DNA of 64,000 nt from CANKHA01 sp963750965 (GTDB taxonomy: Bacteria; Pseudomonadota; Alphaproteobacteria; Rhizobiales; Xanthobacteraceae). The position numbers were made by a program, and so were the translations under genes. The notes beneath the pieces are model-generated. The model made no database searches. It was given only the letters and a program-made list of their open reading frames with translations, and was not told the origin of the DNA. Every line of letters starts with the position of its first letter. Position 1 is the first letter of the stretch. The DNA lies in the NCBI GenBank assembly GCA_963750965.1, contig CAVVSK010000014.1:186001-250000 (forward strand), read 5' to 3'. Shown piece by piece: positions 44,432 to 54,022 of this stretch.

Positions 44432-44716
44432 TCATCGGCGTTCTTGGCCATCAATCACCGCGCGGATGCCATCCATCGCTACATCAATGCGGCGAGCGAT
44501 GTCACGGTTGACGGTCTCGATCTCGCGCGACCGCGCGGTCACGTCGTCCAGTTCCGCGGTGAGGCGCGAGCGGTCGGCGCCCAGCGCATGCAATTGAGCG
44601 CCAAGCGATTGTCCTCCGCGATCGGCTTCGTGGCGCCGCTCGACCGCGGCTTCCAGCGCGTCCAGCGCCTGCGAAAGGCGCTTCGTCGCGGCGTCGATCG
44701 TAGCCGTATCTGCCAT
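44432..44716 (-). CDS. DUF4164 coiled-coil protein
   Basis: This is a 94-residue, almost entirely helical protein of the DUF4164 type that pairs with zapA in Hyphomicrobiales. Heptad-like stretches (TKRLSQALDALEAAVERR and SRLTAELDDVTARSREI) predict a coiled coil. ATG 44716 with a GGGGGA site is used rather than the TTG six bases upstream. It resembles ZapB in size and coiled-coil nature, and a role beside ZapA in the division ring is plausible but not shown by sequence. Confidence 0.8.
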   Translation of the reverse strand: MADTATIDAATKRLSQALDALEAAVERRHEADRGGQSLGAQLHALGADRSRLTAELDDVTARSREIETVNRDIARRIDVAMDGIRAVIDGQERR

Positions 44717-44945
44717 GGCCAAATCCCCCGGTTGCCGGCTCTCGCGCCGATTCCTCTCGGAATTTCTTGTTTCGGCAAGCGCTTAGATCGGGAATCTTAC
44801 GTGTTGCCGTATCACGACGTCAATCACCTGCGCCGACTTGCTCGCTGTCTTTTCGTCACGCCTGTGCATGGCCCGGATTTACAGCACCGCCTTGGTTTGA
44901 TTCGCCTTTTTCACGTGCTATCCCACTTCAAAGGATGGCCTTCCT

Positions 44946-47001
44946 ATGAATGCACAATCTTCGTCGGCAGCAACGGTCGCCGCTTCGCAGCCGGGCCGCT
45001 CGGCCGGAACACCGGCTGTGAGCCGCGCAGAACACGACCGCATGGCCAATGCCATCCGCGCGCTGGCGATGGACGCGGTGGAACAGGCCAAATCCGGACA
45101 TCCCGGCCTGCCGATGGGCGCGGCCGATATCGCCACGGTCCTCTTCACGCGCTTTTTGAAATTTGATCCCGCCGAACTGAAATGGCCGGACCGTGATCGC
45201 TTCGTGCTGTCGGCCGGGCACGGCTCGATGCTGATCTACGCCCTGCTCCACCTGCTCGGCGCGGAGAGCATGCCGATCGAGCAGATCAAAAACTTCCGCC
45301 AGATCGGCTCGGTTACTCCCGGTCATCCGGAGAGTTTCATCACACCGGGTGTGGAAACCACCACAGGCCCGCTCGGCCAGGGCCTCGCCAACGCGGTCGG
45401 TATGGCGATCGCGGAACGGCACCTGGCGACGGAATTTGGCGATCTGGTGGATCACCGCACCTATGTGCTCGCCTCCGACGGCGACCTGATGGAAGGCATT
45501 AGCCAGGAGGCGATCGCGCTCGCCGGGCATCTGAAGCTCAACCGGCTGATCGTGCTGTTCGACGACAACGGCATTTCCATCGATGGCCCGCTGTCGCTCA
45601 CCGATAGCGTCGATCAGGTGAAGCGCTTCGAAGCCTGCGGCTGGGCCGCGATGCGCGTGGACGGTCATGATCCGCAGGCTATCGCCGCGGCGATCCAGCG
45701 GGCGCAGCTGTCGGACAAGCCAACGCTGATCGCCTGCAAGACCACCATCGGATTCGGCGCGCCGACCAAGGCGGGGAAGGCTTCATCGCACGGCTCGGCG
45801 CTCGGCGCCGATGAGATCGCAGGCGCGCGCAAGGCGCTGGGCTGGAGCGAGGCCGCCTTCGAAATTCCCGCCGACATCCGCGACGCCTGGCGCAAGGCCA
45901 GCAAGCGCTCGCAGGAGGCGCATGCTGCCTGGAACAAGAAACTCGCCGCGCTCGAGGCCGGCAAGCGCGCGGAATTCGAGCGGCGCATGCGGGGCGAGAT
46001 TGCTTCCGACAAGCTGGCTGAAGCCGTGCAGGCGGTGAAGAAGCGCCTTGCCGATGCGCCGAAGGAAATCGCCACGCGCGCAGCGTCGGAACTCGCACTG
46101 GAGACTTCTCATTCCGGCAATTCCGGAAATGATTGGCGGCTCTGCCGATCTCACCGGCTCCAACAATACCAAGACCAAGAGCATGCAGGTGATGTCCGCT
46201 GCTGACTATGGTGGGCGCTTCATTCATTACGGGATCCGGGAGCATGCCATGGCCTCGGCCATGAACGGCATGACTTTGCACGGCGGCATCATTCCTTATT
46301 CCGGCACTTTCCTGGTTTTCTCCGATTACAGCCGGCCTGCAATCCGCCTCGGGGCTTTGATGGGCGCTCGCGTCATCCATGTGATGACGCATGACTCCAT
46401 CGGCCTCGGCGAAGATGGGCCGACCCATCAGCCGGTCGAGCATCTCGCCGCGTTGCGCGCGATCCCGAATCTGCTGGTGTTCCGCCCGGCCGACGCCGTG
46501 GAGACCGTGGAATGCTGGCAACTCGCATTGGAAGCGAAGGATAGCCCGAGCGTGCTGGCACTGACGCGTCAGAACCTGCCGCAGCTTCGCCTCGGTCACG
46601 ACAAAGACAATCGCTGCGCGCGGGGCGCCTATGAAATCGAGCCGGCGGAAGGCAAGGCCCAGGTCTCCCTCTTCGCCACCGGCTCGGAAGTCGCCATTGC
46701 GCTGGAGGCGCGCAAGCTCTTGGCGGCCAGGGGCGTCGCTGCCCGCGTGGTGTCGGTGCCTTGTTTCGAACTGTTCTTCGCCGCACCCGACGACTATCGC
46801 GAGGCCATCATCGGTACGGCGCCGGTTCGGGTCGGCATCGAGGCCGCCGTGCGCCAGGGCTGGGACGCCATCATCGGCAGTGACGGGCTGTTCGTCGGCA
46901 TGACGACCTTCGGCGCCAGCGCGCCTTACAAGGACCTTTACAAGCATTTCGGCATCACGCCGGAGAAGGTCGCCGAAACGGCATTGAGCCGCCTGCGTTA
47001 A
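44946..47001 (+). CDS. tkt: Transketolase (one frame break)
   Basis: This is a TPP-dependent enzyme moving two-carbon units in the pentose phosphate or Calvin pathway, 684 residues after repair. The N-terminal domain has EQAKSGHPGLPMGAADIATV, LSAGHGSMLIYALLHLLG and the TPP motif SDGDLMEGISQEA (about 178-190). The frame breaks near 46110, and the next frame resumes IPAIPEMIGGSADLTGSNN with IHYGIREHAMASAMNGM and GLGEDGPTHQPVEHLAALR. Removing one T at 46107-46108 restores ETLIPAIPE. It is first of tkt-gap-pgk-fba. An AAAGGA site lies 10 bases before ATG. Confidence 0.93.
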
Positions 47002-47077
47002 TCTGTCATTGCCGAGCTTGACCCGGCCACCCATCTACTTATGCAAGCGGGCCTGATGACTAGAGGAGTCTGAGCAA

Positions 47078-48086
47078 ATGACCGTTCGTGTTGGGATCAA
47101 CGGCTTCGGCCGCATCGGCCGCAACATCCTGCGCGCCATCATCGAGTTCAGGGCGCAAGGACATCCAGGTCGTCGGCATCAACGACCTCGGGCCGGTGGA
47201 AACCAACGCACATTTGTTACGCTACGACAGCGTGCATGGCCGCTTTCCGCGTGAGGTGACGGTCAAGGGTGACAGCATCGATTGCGGGCTCGGCCCGATG
47301 AAGGTAACCGCGATCAAGGATCCGGCTCAGCTTCCCTGGAAGGAACTGGGCGTCGACATCGCCCTCGAATGCACCGGCATCTTCACCACCAAGGAAAAGG
47401 CGGCTGCGCATCTGACTGCCGGCGCCAAGCGCGTGATCATCTCCGCGCCCGCCGAAGGCGTCGACATGACGGTGGTCTACGGCGTCAACCACGACAAGCT
47501 GACGAAGGATCACAAGATCATCTCGAATGCCTCCTGCACCACCAATTGCCTGGCGCCGGTGGCGCAGGTGCTCAACAACGCCGTGGGGATCGACAAGGGC
47601 TTCATGACCACGATCCATTCCTATACCGGCGACCAGCCGACGCTCGACACCATGCACAAGGACCTCTATCGCGCCCGCGCCGCAGCGCTGAACATGATCC
47701 CGACCTCGACCGGAGCCGCCAAGGCCGTCGGCCTGGTGCTGCCGGAACTCTCCGGCAAGCTCGATGGCGTCGCCATCCGCGTACCGACGCCGAATGTCTC
47801 GGTGGTGGATTTCAAATTCGTGGCGAGCAAGGCAACGAGCAAGGACGAAATTAACGAGGCGATCAAGCGTGCATCGGAGCAGCAGCTCAAGGGCATCCTC
47901 ACCTATACCAATGAGCCCAATGTCTCGTCGGACTTCAACCACGATCCGCATTCCTCGATCTTCCACATGGACCAGACCAAGGTGATGGACGGCAATTTCG
48001 TGCGGGTGATGTCCTGGTACGACAACGAGTGGGGCTTCTCCAACCGCATGGCCGACACCTCCGTGGCGATGGGGAAGCTGCTCTAA
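47078..48086 (+). CDS. gap: Glyceraldehyde-3-phosphate dehydrogenase, type I (one frame break)
   Basis: This interconverts glyceraldehyde 3-phosphate and 1,3-bisphosphoglycerate, 335 residues after repair. VGINGFGRIGRNILRA is the NAD-binding start. The frame breaks at 47144-47146 (GAGTTCAGG), and removal of one T gives E-S-G-R-K-D-I, matching the family. The active-site Cys is in SNASCTTNCLAP (about 152-163). SYTGDQPTLD is followed by RVPTPNVSVVDF and WYDNEWGFSNRM. An AGAGGAG site precedes ATG 47078. Annotation starting at 47088 would be wrong because it is read from the shifted side. Confidence 0.95.
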
Positions 48087-48092
48087 TTCATC

Positions 48093-48142
48093 GGCCTCGT
48101 CCTTCGAGACGCCGCGCTCCGCGCGGCTCGAAGGATGAGGCC
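48093..48142. repeat. Palindromic repeat between gap and pgk (CATCCTTCGAG type)
   Basis: The arms GGCCTCGTCCTTCGAGACGC and GCGCGGCTCGAAGGATGAGGCC surround GCGCTCC. I recognise it as a dispersed intergenic element of Bradyrhizobium-like genomes. It begins 6 bp after gap and ends 13 bp before the pgk start, so the transcript would carry a strong hairpin between the two cistrons. Confidence 0.75.
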
Positions 48143-48155
48143 CATTGAGAAGCTG

Positions 48156-49349
48156 ATGGCCAATTTCCGCACACTCGATGACGCCGACGTGCGCGACAAA
48201 CGCGTGCTGCTGCGGCTCGACCTCAACGTTCCGACCGAAAACGGTGAGGTCACCGATACGACACGGCTGGAGCGCGTCGTGCCAACCATCCGCGAGATCG
48301 CGGACAAGGGTGGCAAAGTCATTCTGCTTTCGCATTTCGGCCGGCCGAAAGGGCGCGACACCAAGAACTCGCTTAAGCCGGTCGCTGCGAAGCTCTCAGA
48401 AGTGCTTGGCCGTCCTGTCGGCTTTGTCGATGATTGCGTCGGCGAGCGCGCCGATGCGGCGGTCAAAGCGATGACGCCGGGCGAGGTCGTGTGCTTGGAG
48501 AACACACGCTTTCATCCCGAGGAAGAGAAAAACGATCCCGCTTTCGTTGCGCAGATCGCCCAGCTCGGCGACATCTATGTCAACGACGCCTTCTCCGCCG
48601 CGCACCGAGCGCATGCCTCGACCGAAGGGCTGGCGCACAAACTGCCCGCCTTTGCCGGCCGGGCCATGCAGGCCGAACTGGAGGCGCTGTCGAATGCGCT
48701 GGAGCAGCCGCAGCGTCCCGTGACCGCGATCGTCGGCGGCGCGAAAATTTCCACCAAGCTCGATCTGCTTGGCAACCTCCTCAAAAAGGTGGACATGCTG
48801 ATCATTGGCGGCGCCATGGCGAATACTTTTTTGCTCGCACAAGGGCGCGGCGTTGGAAAATCGCTGGTTGAGCGGGATCTGGTCCCAACCGCGCAAGAAA
48901 TCCTCGCCAAGGCCAAAGCGGACAATCGTGAAATCCTGCTTCCGGTGGACGCGGTGGTGGCCCGCAAGTTCGAAGCGCATGCGCCCTCGCGTGTGGTTGA
49001 CGTGGCCGGGGTCGCGGACGATGAGATGATCCTGGACATCGGTCCCCGCAGCATCGAGCAGGTAGCTTCCGTGCTGGCGCGCAGCAGTACGCTGGTCTGG
49101 AACGGGCCCTTCGGTGCTTTCGAAATGGAGCCCTTCGATACGGGGACGGTGGAGGCGGCGGAAGCCGCGGCCGAATTGACGCAGGCTGGAAAGCTCGTTT
49201 CGGTTGCGGGCGGCGGAGATACCGTGGCCGCACTCAATACCGCCGGCGCGGCGGACCGCTTTACCTATGTCTCCACGGCGGGTGGGGCCTTCCTGGAATG
49301 GATGGAAGGCAAACCCTTGCCGGGGGTGGAGGCATTGAGGGTAAAATGA
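48156..49349 (+). CDS. pgk: Phosphoglycerate kinase
   Basis: This transfers phosphate between 1,3-bisphosphoglycerate and ADP, 397 residues. ATG 48156 is preferred to 48135, which lies in the palindromic repeat. Motifs: RVLLRLDLNVP (about 15-25), ILLSHFGRPKGR (about 58-69), CLENTRFHPEEEKND, AFSAAHRAHASTEGLA and VGGAKISTKLDLL. The nucleotide region WNGPFGAFE and the closing VAGGGDTVAALN with STAGGAFLEWMEGKPLPG are intact. No frame break is seen here, although both neighbours have them. Confidence 0.97.
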   Translation: MANFRTLDDADVRDKRVLLRLDLNVPTENGEVTDTTRLERVVPTIREIADKGGKVILLSHFGRPKGRDTKNSLKPVAAKLSEVLGRPVGFVDDCVGERADAAVKAMTPGEVVCLENTRFHPEEEKNDPAFVAQIAQLGDIYVNDAFSAAHRAHASTEGLAHKLPAFAGRAMQAELEALSNALEQPQRPVTAIVGGAKISTKLDLLGNLLKKVDMLIIGGAMANTFLLAQGRGVGKSLVERDLVPTAQEILAKAKADNREILLPVDAVVARKFEAHAPSRVVDVAGVADDEMILDIGPRSIEQVASVLARSSTLVWNGPFGAFEMEPFDTGTVEAAEAAAELTQAGKLVSVAGGGDTVAALNTAGAADRFTYVSTAGGAFLEWMEGKPLPGVEALRVK

Positions 49350-49425
49350 CGCCAAGGTTCCTGTCATGCCGAGGATCGCGGTCGCCGTGCGCCCGGATGA
49401 CAAATAGTCAGATGAGGAAAATCCG

Positions 49426-50453
49426 ATGAATCTCGCCGAATTGAACAAAATCGCCCAGGCCATGGTCGCTCCCGGCAAGGGGATCCTCGCCGCTGACGAG
49501 TTCCTCGGGCACGATCAAGAAGCGCTTCGACGCCATCGGCGTGGAATCCACCGAGGATAATCGGCGCGACTACCGCGAGCTGATGTTCCGGTCGAAAGAC
49601 GCAATGTCGAAATACATATCCGGCGTCATCCTCTATGACGAAACCATCCGGCAAAAAGCAAAGGACGGCACGCCGCTGGTCAAGGTCATCGAGCAAGCCG
49701 GATCGATCCCCGGCATCAAGGTCGACAAGGGCACCAAGCCGCAACCCTATCTGCCCAGGCGAGGTGGTTACCGAAGGACTGGACGGGCTCGGCGAGCGGC
49801 TCGCGGAATATCGCAAGCTCGGCGCCCGCTTCGCCAAGTGGCGCGCCGTCTACGACATCGGCCAGGGCATTCCGAGCTATGCCAATATCCGCGCCAACGG
49901 TCATGCGCTCGCGCGCTATGCCGCGCTCTGCCAGCAGGAAGACATCGTGCCGATCGTCGAGCCGGAAGTGTTGATGGACGGCGGGCACGACATCGACACC
50001 TGCTACATGGTGACGGAGTTCGTGCTGAAAGAAACGTTTCAGGAGCTCTACTATCAGAAGGTTCCGCTCGAAGGCATGGTGCTGAAGCCGAATATGGTGG
50101 TGCCGGGTAAGAAGAGCGGCAAGCAAAGCTCGGTGCAGGAAGTTGCGGAGAAAACCGTGAAGCTCCTGAAGGCCTGCGTGCCGAGCGCCGTGCCGGGCAT
50201 CGCCTTCCTGTCAGGTGGCCAGTCGGACGAGGAAGCCACCGCGCATCTGGATGCCATGAACAAGATCGGCAACCTGCCCTGGAAACTGACCTTCTCCTAT
50301 GGCCGCGCGCTGCAGCATGCGGTGCAGCAGACGTGGAAAGGCAAAGCTGAGAACGTCGCCGCCGCGCAGCGCGCCTTCGCGCATCGCGCCGAAATGAACG
50401 GCCTCGCCGCGCTCGGCAAATGGCAGAAGGATCTGGAGAAGAAGGCGGCCTGA
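49426..50453 (+). CDS. fba: Fructose-bisphosphate aldolase class I (two frame breaks)
   Basis: This is a Schiff-base aldolase cleaving or forming fructose 1,6-bisphosphate, 341 residues after repair. It begins MNLAELNKIAQAMVAPGKGI. At 49498-49503 GAGTTCCTC breaks the frame, and removing one T gives ADESSGTIKKRF. A second break near 49757 separates PQPY from PGEVVTEGLDGLGERLAEY. The remainder is intact: KWRAVYDIG, PIVEPEVLMDGGHDI and GMVLKPNMVVPGKKSG (Schiff-base Lys), with GIAFLSGGQSDEEAT. Class I aldolase at the end of tkt-gap-pgk-fba is usual for this group. Confidence 0.93.
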
Positions 50454-50547
50454 TCAACTCTCCGGCCCGAGCATAATGGGCTGATCGACGCTGAATATTC
50501 TCCGCTCGTTGCAGCGCAAGCGGCAATCCAGTTCTGTTGTTGAACCC

Positions 50548-50577
50548 TGGGTCCCGCTTTCGCGGGAACGAGCGGGG
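50548..50577. repeat. Short dispersed repeat with GCGGGAC hairpin
   Basis: CTGGGTCCCGCTTTCGCGGG followed by AACGAGCGGGG resembles part of a repeat common in this group. GTCCCGC-TTTC-GCGGGAAC forms a small hairpin lying 2 bp beyond the cfa stop on the minus strand, where it may end or protect the transcript. Confidence 0.45.
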
Positions 50578-50579
50578 AT

Positions 50580-51827
50580 TTATCCGATCAGACCCGAGCT
50601 TAGCTGTTTCGCCTGCGCGGCGCGCTCTGCGTCGATCATGAAGTCGCGCGTGATCGGGACCGCGTCGCGCGTCTTCGCCAGCAGGAGCTGGAACACCATG
50701 TGCGATCCGTGCAGAAATTCCAGCTCCACGGCGGAGAGATACCATTCCCACATCCGGCAGAAGCGCTCGTCATAGATGCGCTTGGCCGCCTCGCGGTTGG
50801 CGGCGAAGCGTTTTCGCCAGTGCTGGCAGGTGTAGTAATAGTGCAGCCGCAGGATTTCATTGTCGGCCACCCATAATCCATTGCGCTCGGTGGCGGCGAA
50901 GACTTCCGACAGCGACGGCACGTAAGCTCCCGGGAAAATATATTTGCGGATGAACGGCCCGGTCGTACCCGGCACCGACATGCGTCCGATGCAATGGATG
51001 AAGGCGTAACCGTCATCCTTCAGCAGGTCGCGCACTGTCCAGAAATACTCGTCGAGATGGCCGATGCCGACATGCTCCATCATCCCGACCGAGACCACGC
51101 GGTCGAACTTTCCATCCAGCTTGCGGTAGTCGAGTTCGCGGAACTCCACCCGGTCGGCGACGCCCGCCTCCTGCGCGCGCTCGCGCGACACCTTCAGCTG
51201 CTCGGGCGAGACGTTGATCGCGGTGACATGCGCGCCGGTCTCACGCGCAAGATGGATGGCGAAACCGCCCCAGCCCGATCCGATCTCCGCGACCGTCATG
51301 CCCGGTTTCAGTTGCAGCTTGGTGGTGGCGTGAATGAGCTTGTTGTGCTGCGCCTGTTCCAGCGTCTCATGCTCGGGATCGCGGAAATAGGCGCAGGAAT
51401 ATTGCATGTCCTTGTCGAGGAAGAGCCGGTAGAGCTCGCTCGATATGTCGTAATGATGCCGCGCATGCTTGGCCGCTTCCCCGATTGGATTGGCCTGGTG
51501 CCAGCGTCGCAGCGCGCGCCAGACCTTTCGCATCACCTTCTGCGAGCCATAGCTGTAGAGCGCGGAGCGATTGACCGAGAACAGCATCAGGAAATCATGG
51601 ACGCCGCTGCCCTCCTCGAAGGTGAGCTTGCCGTCCATATAGGCTTCGGCCGCGTAAAGCTCCGGATTGACGAAGAGCTTCTTCTCCAACGCGCGATCGT
51701 GCAGGCGCGCGGTGACGGTAGGTCCCGGCTGCCGCCCGCCGAACACATGCAATTGCCCGTCGGCGTCGTAAAAGCGCAGGCTTCCCTTCTTGATGAACTT
51801 TGTCAGCAGATTGGAAAGCAAGCGCAT
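50580..51827 (-). CDS. Cyclopropane-fatty-acyl-phospholipid synthase family methyltransferase
   Basis: This is a SAM-dependent enzyme that adds a methylene bridge to unsaturated acyl chains of membrane lipids, 415 residues from ATG 51827 (GAGGAAA site). The AAA N-terminal lipid-binding domain is followed by HHYDISSELYRLFLDKDMQYS (about 125-145). The SAM loop is AEIGSGWGGFA (about 180-190), with GVADRVEFRELDYR and SVGMMEHVG. The active-site region with CIGRMSVPGTTGPFI and KYIFPGAYVPSLSE is present. It is convergent with fba. A second paralogue elsewhere would be usual. Confidence 0.9.
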   Translation of the reverse strand: MRLLSNLLTKFIKKGSLRFYDADGQLHVFGGRQPGPTVTARLHDRALEKKLFVNPELYAAEAYMDGKLTFEEGSGVHDFLMLFSVNRSALYSYGSQKVMRKVWRALRRWHQANPIGEAAKHARHHYDISSELYRLFLDKDMQYSCAYFRDPEHETLEQAQHNKLIHATTKLQLKPGMTVAEIGSGWGGFAIHLARETGAHVTAINVSPEQLKVSRERAQEAGVADRVEFRELDYRKLDGKFDRVVSVGMMEHVGIGHLDEYFWTVRDLLKDDGYAFIHCIGRMSVPGTTGPFIRKYIFPGAYVPSLSEVFAATERNGLWVADNEILRLHYYYTCQHWRKRFAANREAAKRIYDERFCRMWEWYLSAVELEFLHGSHMVFQLLLAKTRDAVPITRDFMIDAERAAQAKQLSSGLIG

Positions 51828-51924
51828 TAAAATTTCCTCGCTAGGGGGCTGATGTCGCAACAGGCAATTTCAGCCGTTGCCCCTTGATAGTCAAACCTCG
51901 GAGAACCCGCCTGAAGGAACGTAA

Positions 51925-52239
51925 TTGCGTAGCATTGAGTTACCGCGCATGAGCCGAAAGCACGAGCAAGACCTCGACGAGCATCTGGAACGTCTTGAGG
52001 GCAGACTGCCGGGATGGGCCGCTAAATTCGTCAGTTGGCTTCGCCGGCCCAATTCGCGGTGGCTCCGCCTTCCACTCGGAATTTTTCTGATTATCGCTGG
52101 AATTGTCGGCTTCCTGCCGATACTGGGGTTCTGGATGATACCACTCGGTTTCATCGTGATCGCAAAAGATTTGCCGCCTCTGCAGCCGGCGCTGGTGCGC
52201 GTCCTGGATTGGGCCGAGCGCAAATGGCAGGCCAAATAG
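51925..52239 (+). CDS. Small two-helix membrane protein with Trp-rich region
   Basis: This is a protein of about 104 residues. A charged N-terminus (RKHEQDLDEHLERLEGRLPG) forms a helix, then come two membrane segments (LPLGIFLIIAGIVGFLPILG and FWMIPLGFIVIAKDLPP) and an amphipathic end (RVLDWAERKWQAK). I take the TTG at 51925 because AAGGA lies 6 bases upstream; the ATG at 51949 is an alternative. No function is recognised. It is divergent from cfa (98 bp between starts) and followed by the thiE-like gene. Confidence 0.65.
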   Translation: MRSIELPRMSRKHEQDLDEHLERLEGRLPGWAAKFVSWLRRPNSRWLRLPLGIFLIIAGIVGFLPILGFWMIPLGFIVIAKDLPPLQPALVRVLDWAERKWQAK

Positions 52240-52301
52240 ACCAGCTGAACCACGGCGAGCCCAGTCAAACTACCGCCGGATTGCGCTATCATAGGGGCAC
52301 C

Positions 52302-52961
52302 ATGTCGTCGAAAGCTCAAACGGAAAGTGAGCGCCCGGCCCCGCGCCTTTATCTGGTGACGCCGCGGGTCAAGGACGCGGCGGCCTTCGCGCGCGCACTC
52401 GAGCCCGCGCTGGCTGCGGCGGATATTGCTGCGGTGCTGCTACGGCTCGAGCCGGACGGCGAAGCTGAGCTGGTCGGCCGTATCAAGCTGCTGGCGCCAC
52501 TTGCCCAGCGCGCGGGCGCAGCGCTTGTGCTGGACGGCAACGTGGATCTCGTGGGACGCTCAGGCGCCGACGGCGCGCATCTGACCGGGATCCATGCATT
52601 GGAAGGCGCGATTGAGCGGCTGAAGCCCGATCGTATCGCCGGCGCTGGCGGCATGGTCACGCGCCATGACGCCATGCTCGCCGCGGAAGCAGACGCCGAT
52701 TACGTCCTGTTCGGAGAGCCGGATCTCAACGGTGAGCGTCCCAGCCTGAGCGCCATCGAAAACCGCGTATCCTGGTGGGCGGAAGTTTTCCAGCCGCCCT
52801 GCGTTGCCTATGCGACAAGCCTTGAGGACGTTGCCGCACTGGCCGCGGCCGGTGCCGACTTTGTGGCGCTGGCGGATTTTATCTGGAACGACCCGCGCGG
52901 TCCTGCCGCTGCTGTGAGCGATGCAGCGCAGCGGCTGCAGCAAAAGGAAGCCGCGAAATGA
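52302..52961 (+). CDS. Thiamine-phosphate-synthase-like (TenI/ThiE fold) protein, degenerate
   Basis: This is a 219-residue TIM-barrel protein of the ThiE/TenI group. RLYLVTPRV opens the barrel, and ALVLDGNVDLVGRSGADGAHL (about 80-100) matches the ThiE core. Several hallmark residues of working ThiE are changed: the NDR-type motif reads DGN, HLGQxD reads HLTGI, and the TxTK pyrophosphate loop and IGGI phosphate loop are absent. It may not make thiamine phosphate. It is coupled to the downstream Sel1 gene (ATGA overlap). A homologue near fba is common in the order. Confidence 0.7.
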   Translation: MSSKAQTESERPAPRLYLVTPRVKDAAAFARALEPALAAADIAAVLLRLEPDGEAELVGRIKLLAPLAQRAGAALVLDGNVDLVGRSGADGAHLTGIHALEGAIERLKPDRIAGAGGMVTRHDAMLAAEADADYVLFGEPDLNGERPSLSAIENRVSWWAEVFQPPCVAYATSLEDVAALAAAGADFVALADFIWNDPRGPAAAVSDAAQRLQQKEAAK

Positions 52962-53932
52962 GCGCGCGCGTATTTGCCGTGCTGTGCACTGCGATGCTTG
53001 CCATGCCCGCGCAGGCGCAGACCAAGCCGCCTGCCAAGTCCGCGCCGAAAAGCAAGGCAGCGCCAGCGCCGAGCCTGCCACCGGAGGGCGACGTCGCCTA
53101 TGGCGCCTATCAGCGGGGGAATTATCTCACCGCGTTGGTCGAAGCGACCAAGCGGATGGAGGAAAAGAACGATCCGAAAGCAATGGCGTTGCTGGCAGAG
53201 CTCTATGCCAACGGCCTCGGCGTTTCGATGAACGACGCCAAGGCTGCCGAATTGTATCAGCGCGCCGCCGACCGCGGCGATCGCGAAGCAATGTTCCAGC
53301 TGGGACTCATGCGCTACAGCGGGCGCGGCGGCAAACGCGATACGGCCGAGGCGGCCAAGCTTTTCGCCGCGGCGGCCAAGCTCGGCTCTCCACCGGCAGC
53401 CTATAATCTTGCGTTGCTTTATCTCGAAGGCCAGGTATTCCCGCAGGATTTCGCGCGCGCCGCCGAGCTGTTCCGCGCGGCCGCCGGCGCCGGCAGTCCG
53501 GAAGCGCAATACGCCTTAGCGACGCTCTACAAGGAAGGGCGCGGCGTAGAAAAAGATCCGCGGGAATCCGCGCGCTGGCTTGCCGCCGCGACTACCGGCG
53601 GTCATCGCGACGCCGAGGTCGAATATGCCATCGCATTGTTCAACGGCAACGGTGTGGCCAAGGATGAAGCGAAAGCAGCGGCGATCTTCTTAAAATCGGC
53701 GCGGCAGGGAAACCCGATTGCGCAGAATCGGTTGGCGCATATCCTGTTCCGCGGGCGCGGTCTGCCAACCGATCCGGTGCAAGCGGCGCGATGGCACCTC
53801 ATCGCCAAGGCGGGCGGCAATGGCGATGTCATACTCGACAATCTGGTCGCTCAATTGACGCCGGAGGATCGTGCCGCCGCGGAGAAGGCCGCCAAGCCCT
53901 GGTTTGAGTATCTCGCCGCGCGATCCAACTAG
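52958..53932 (+). CDS. Exported Sel1-repeat protein
   Basis: This is a periplasmic protein of 324 residues. The signal peptide (VFAVLCTAMLAMPAQAQ) is followed by a Lys/Ala/Pro-rich linker and six or seven Sel1-like helical repeats of about 36 residues from residue 45 onward. Typical pieces are ALLAELYANGLGVSMNDAKA, QLGLMRYSGRGGKRDT, NLALLYLEGQVFPQDF and ALATLYKEGRGVEKDP. Sel1 repeats bind other proteins; in alphaproteobacteria they occur in signalling and envelope regulators. The partner is unknown. It is coupled to the upstream thiE-like gene. Confidence 0.85.
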   Translation: MSARVFAVLCTAMLAMPAQAQTKPPAKSAPKSKAAPAPSLPPEGDVAYGAYQRGNYLTALVEATKRMEEKNDPKAMALLAELYANGLGVSMNDAKAAELYQRAADRGDREAMFQLGLMRYSGRGGKRDTAEAAKLFAAAAKLGSPPAAYNLALLYLEGQVFPQDFARAAELFRAAAGAGSPEAQYALATLYKEGRGVEKDPRESARWLAAATTGGHRDAEVEYAIALFNGNGVAKDEAKAAAIFLKSARQGNPIAQNRLAHILFRGRGLPTDPVQAARWHLIAKAGGNGDVILDNLVAQLTPEDRAAAEKAAKPWFEYLAARSN

Positions 53933-54022
53933 CCGTTCTCCGCAGAGAGAGGGTGGCTTCCGAGCCTCGGGGCGTGTAAGCAACGGCTACCTTCCTTCCC
54001 AAAACGACAACTCAACAAAATC

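Noticed and set aside
47078..50453. Programmed +1 frameshifting in gap and fba
   Set aside because: Sites lack a shared slippery sequence with a downstream structure, and such events are not expected in these enzymes. Sequence error is simpler.
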